45,305 bases of DNA, from NCBI GenBank assembly GCA_031272155.1, contig JAISUI010000023.1, positions 1-45,305 on the forward strand, given 5' to 3'. The notes beneath the pieces were generated by a model. That model saw only the letters and a program-made list of their open reading frames with translations, did no database searches and was not told the DNA's origin. Shown in pieces: positions 42,547 to 45,305 of this stretch (within the stretch, counting starts at the first letter, position 1; each line of letters opens with the position of its first letter). The position numbers were made by a program, and so were the translations under genes. This stretch comes from Tannerella sp. GTDB lineage: Bacteria; Bacteroidota; Bacteroidia; Bacteroidales; Tannerellaceae.

Positions 42547-45030
42547 TCAATTTTTTGTAGTCAATTCGATCGTTTCATTGATGCCGGTCTTGAATGTCAG
42601 CAACTCGCCACTCAAGGTTTCGGCAGGTTTGCCGTTACGAATGAGGGTTACTGCTTGCAAAGCTCCGAAGGGATTTATCAATTTACACTCCGAACCTTTT
42701 TCGCTCACGATACGAATGTTTGTTATGTTTCTATTTGATAATGATGCACTTACAAGAAAGGCGCCTGCTGCCCGTAGCGTTGTAAATGCAGCATCCTGTT
42801 TCATGTCCCAATTGGGAAACAGTCGGATGCGCCCGTCGTAACTCTGCATCATACATTCGTTGATAACAAGCGGTAGCGCGAAATTCTCAAACCACATTCC
42901 CATGCCGCCCATCCAGTTGAACGAAGTATTGTCATCATAACGACCACCGCCTTGCATACAGAAATCGGCTGCAGTTTTGTTTGGCAGCAGACAATAATTG
43001 ATTTGGCGTTTAAACTTTTCGACGTCGAGCGCACCCAGCCGAACGGCTATCATATTGAGCGACACGAGGTCGTTGCCGCCTTCGTTGCGATGTGCAGCAA
43101 GCGTGTTGAGTAATTTCTGCTTCACATCGGCAGGCGCGTCAATGCCGTATTCCTCACCCGGAAAAACATGTAACAGGTTGGCAGGAAGGTTGTAAACCAT
43201 CTTGTCTGTTTCGCCCGGCACGGAGGTGTAAATCTCACCGTACTGAGCCGACTGCGCCGTTGAATATTCGGGCATCTTTGATAAAATTTCTTTCACATCT
43301 TTCAAAAGCGCCTTTTCCTGCTTTTCAAGTTTTAATACAGAAACTGCTTCAATGAAAGCATTGAAAATAAACTTAGTAAGTGTCAGATCGCATTGCGTAT
43401 CGTAGTTGTATTTGAAACCGGGCTGCAGACTGTAGAGTTCAGGCGGCACCGACGGGAAGATATGATAGCGGTCGTCGTTCCACTGTGAGCCGTGCGCATC
43501 AGGGCGTTTCATATAGTCCACGAGAAACAGTATGGCTTTCTTTATCGGATCGTAAGCGCGGTTTTTTAAAAATTCCGTATCCATAGAATAGATATAATGC
43601 CACCACAGCCCTTGCACTGTCCAGGGTGTCTCAAACACTTCCCAACCCCAGTCCGGAAGTGGATACGGGTGGTATGTCATATCCACCGGATAGGCTGAAT
43701 GAGGGAAGAACGCGCCCCGCATACCGTAGTATTCTTTTGCCCATTTCTCGCTGACCGGAAGCAGGTGGTGTACCATGTCCACGTATGGCAGGTTCTTTTC
43801 CAAATGATTGGTTGAGAACGGTAACCAGAACGGCTGTTGGGTGTTATAATTCATGTGATAATCGCCATGCCATGCCGTACCTATATCCCCAAGACTCCAG
43901 TTAGCAAACAGCCCTGGGCACGTAACTCCCTCTTTTACGGAACAATTAAAGAAATACAAGTTCCAATACCATACAGCTTCGAGAAACTTATCCGCAAGTT
44001 TGACACTCGATTTACTCCAATAATCAGTCCAACTGCGTACCGATTTTTGCGAGGCGGCATCAAAGGCTGAAGGTGTAGGCGCCGGGATCAGTTCCGGCTT
44101 GGTTTTTACGTCTGCCGCAAGCCCTTCGGTGAGGGCTACGCATCCCAAGAAAGGTTTGGAATCCGGTACGATGTAACGTTCCATCTTACGCAAAGGCTCG
44201 TCCTGACCGCTGACTAAATGTCGGATGCCGTTTTCAAGTCCTGCGCTCAGTTTCGCTTCAAGGCTGAAAGCCCTGTCTTTGGGATGACCGTTCACTTTGT
44301 CATATTTATCAGGCGTCTGATATGGCATAATCTGTGTAAAGCCGAGCGATTGACCTTCTTTCACCGAATAAGCGGGAAAATCACGAGGTGTTTTCGTGTC
44401 GGGAATGACTCTGAGGCGATTGAAACAAGAAGGCGCAGGCTGTCCGTTAGCGTCAAGCAGTCTAAACCACAGCACGTCTGCTGTCATATCGGTAAATAGC
44501 TGCAAAGTATTCCTCTTGCCGTCAACCAACAGAAAGACTTCACAAATTCCGTTGAATATATCTATCTTATGTCCAAGCAGTTCTGCTTTCCCGCGATCGA
44601 AACCCAGCACAACAGTGCCGCAAGGGAATGGGCGTGGGTAGGGTTGAGCGTAATTTTCCCGCATCAGCAGAAAATAGTTATTAAACCATTCATCGTCTCG
44701 GATGCTTTTCAACTCCGGTGGTAAGGCTTTTACTCGTGCCATGATTTCAGCAAAAGTGCCGGTTTTCTCCTGATTATTTTCGGCAACTCTTATGTCCCAG
44801 ACATTGTTGTGCCCGAAATGAAACTGGATGGCGTCGGGGCGCGTCGTTACTACTACGCCCATGCCACCATTGCCCAGCACTGCGCCTTCAAAGAAATCAA
44901 CTGCAGGCTTGTTCAGTTCTATTGGATGTTGCCGTGCCTGTTCAAGAGGATTGATCTCAGGTTGCGCCGCAAGCGATGCAACGCATAATCCACTCGCTAA
45001 AATAGATAATAAAAATAACTTGTTCTTCAT
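42547..45030 (-). CDS. GH95-like glycoside hydrolase (alpha-L-fucosidase/galactosidase type)
   Basis: 827 residues. The signal peptide ends near LAAQ. The N-terminal beta domain has AVLGNGGMGVVV. The alpha/alpha barrel has HGDYHMNYNTQQPFW with N394 and N396, matching the paired Asn of GH95, then FPSVPPELYSL with E531, the likely acid, and FENFALPLVINECMMQSYDG, FPNWD and LRAAGAFLVSASL near the end. The motifs are diverged from canonical fucosidases, so alpha-L-galactosidase or another activity is possible. It stands alone between a shared divergent promoter (45063-45129) and the palindrome at 42489-42533. Confidence 0.75.
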   Translation of the reverse strand: MKNKLFLLSILASGLCVASLAAQPEINPLEQARQHPIELNKPAVDFFEGAVLGNGGMGVVVTTRPDAIQFHFGHNNVWDIRVAENNQEKTGTFAEIMARVKALPPELKSIRDDEWFNNYFLLMRENYAQPYPRPFPCGTVVLGFDRGKAELLGHKIDIFNGICEVFLLVDGKRNTLQLFTDMTADVLWFRLLDANGQPAPSCFNRLRVIPDTKTPRDFPAYSVKEGQSLGFTQIMPYQTPDKYDKVNGHPKDRAFSLEAKLSAGLENGIRHLVSGQDEPLRKMERYIVPDSKPFLGCVALTEGLAADVKTKPELIPAPTPSAFDAASQKSVRSWTDYWSKSSVKLADKFLEAVWYWNLYFFNCSVKEGVTCPGLFANWSLGDIGTAWHGDYHMNYNTQQPFWLPFSTNHLEKNLPYVDMVHHLLPVSEKWAKEYYGMRGAFFPHSAYPVDMTYHPYPLPDWGWEVFETPWTVQGLWWHYIYSMDTEFLKNRAYDPIKKAILFLVDYMKRPDAHGSQWNDDRYHIFPSVPPELYSLQPGFKYNYDTQCDLTLTKFIFNAFIEAVSVLKLEKQEKALLKDVKEILSKMPEYSTAQSAQYGEIYTSVPGETDKMVYNLPANLLHVFPGEEYGIDAPADVKQKLLNTLAAHRNEGGNDLVSLNMIAVRLGALDVEKFKRQINYCLLPNKTAADFCMQGGGRYDDNTSFNWMGGMGMWFENFALPLVINECMMQSYDGRIRLFPNWDMKQDAAFTTLRAAGAFLVSASLSNRNITNIRIVSEKGSECKLINPFGALQAVTLIRNGKPAETLSGELLTFKTGINETIELTTKN

Positions 45031-45062
45031 ATTCTTTTTTTAATGTAAATTTTAATACGCTA

Positions 45063-45094
45063 CAAATATACAAACTAATTGTTATAACAACAAA
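45063..45094 (-). promoter_or_regulatory. promoter of the GH95-like gene
   Basis: Read on the minus strand: -33 TTTG (45091-45094), exactly 20 bp, -7 TATATTTG (45063-45070), 32 bases before the ATG. Its -33 abuts that of the plus-strand promoter, separated by three bases. Confidence 0.82.
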
Positions 45095-45097
45095 TAA

Positions 45098-45129
45098 TTT
45101 GCATATCGTGTTTTTTCTTCCTAACTTTG
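45098..45129 (+). promoter_or_regulatory. promoter of the E2 gene
   Basis: -33 TTTG (45098-45101), exactly 20 bp, -7 TAACTTTG (45122-45129), followed by CGGCGCAAA. The ATG lies 57 bases downstream. Confidence 0.85.
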
Positions 45130-45186
45130 CGGCGCAAAAACGAATAATAACAAGGTTAAATACATATTAATCAAAAAAGAAAAATT

Positions 45187-45305
45187 ATGGCAACAGTAAT
45201 AATTATGCCAAAACAGGGGCAATCAGTTGAGAGTTGCATCCTGACCGAACTGAAAAAGAAAAAGGGCGACACCGTGGCGGTGGGCGACATTCTTTTTGCG
45301 TACGA
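45187..45305 (+). CDS. 2-oxoacid dehydrogenase E2 (dihydrolipoyl acyltransferase), N-terminal part
   Basis: The first 39 residues of a gene cut by the right edge. MATVIIMPKQGQSVESCILT and KKKKGDTVAVGDILFAY form the start of a lipoyl domain; the lipoylated Lys in the following hairpin is outside the window. MPKQGQSVE is typical of E2 subunits of pyruvate or branched-chain 2-oxoacid dehydrogenase complexes. Which complex cannot be told from this part. It has a strong promoter of its own. Confidence 0.85.
   Translation, partial: MATVIIMPKQGQSVESCILTELKKKKGDTVAVGDILFAY

Noticed and set aside
1..45305. Integrase, transposase, IS ends or phage genes
   Set aside because: I looked beside the tRNA genes and between blocks and found no recombinase frame or paired terminal repeats.

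Overview
This window is a piece of a Bacteroidales chromosome, possibly from the Dysgonomonadaceae/Tannerellaceae side of the order; the family is a guess. The evidence is a SusC/SusD pair, many secreted glycoside hydrolases with lipoprotein signals, Bacteroidetes-only families (DUF4835, DUF4295), a Rho factor with a very long N-terminal insertion, and promoters of the Bacteroidetes -33 TTTG / -7 TAnnTTTG type, often with exactly 20 bp between the elements.

Layout. 1-1014 holds a cut-off AAA-ATPase and a PIN-type toxin-antitoxin pair (minus strand). 1113-7162 is a minus-strand SusC-SusD-DUF5012-lipid-binding operon ending in a hairpin terminator. 7429-11323 has a GH51-family protein and a convergent GH109-type oxidoreductase. 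11519-12015 is a tRNA cluster (Gly, Leu, Leu) with two possible promoters. 12098-19834 is core: rpmB-rpmG-DUF4295, then dnaN, an exonuclease, coaBC, DUF4835, recN, rlmB and ridA. 19831-21432 carries guaB and tRNA-Pro on the minus strand.

21606-25460 is a second carbohydrate block (GH78 rhamnosidase and a TIM-barrel hydrolase-like lipoprotein). A short-chain dehydrogenase and a WG-repeat protein follow. 27999-34982 is a plus-strand run of GH36 alpha-galactosidase, GH106 rhamnosidase and a C69 peptidase. 35148-42428 is core again (aspS, Nif3-like, zinc ribbon, tilS, rho). 42547-45030 is a GH95-like enzyme that shares a divergent promoter with the start of a 2-oxoacid dehydrogenase E2 gene at the right edge.

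The enzymes predict activity on rhamnose-, galactose-, arabinose- and fucose/galactose-capped plant or host glycans: SusCD would import, and the surface or periplasmic hydrolases would trim side chains. No dedicated regulator (hybrid two-component, ECF/anti-sigma, SusR) is present, and the enzymes are split among core genes rather than forming one compact locus.

The points most worth a second look are the GH51 protein whose acid/base glutamate is alanine, the perfect Shine-Dalgarno sequence before rpmG, a six-A tract that extends RlmB into ridA, near-identical 105-bp units in the WG-repeat gene, AT-hook-like repeats in Rho, and the symmetrical divergent promoter at the right edge. I saw no clear novel multi-gene defence or mobile system.
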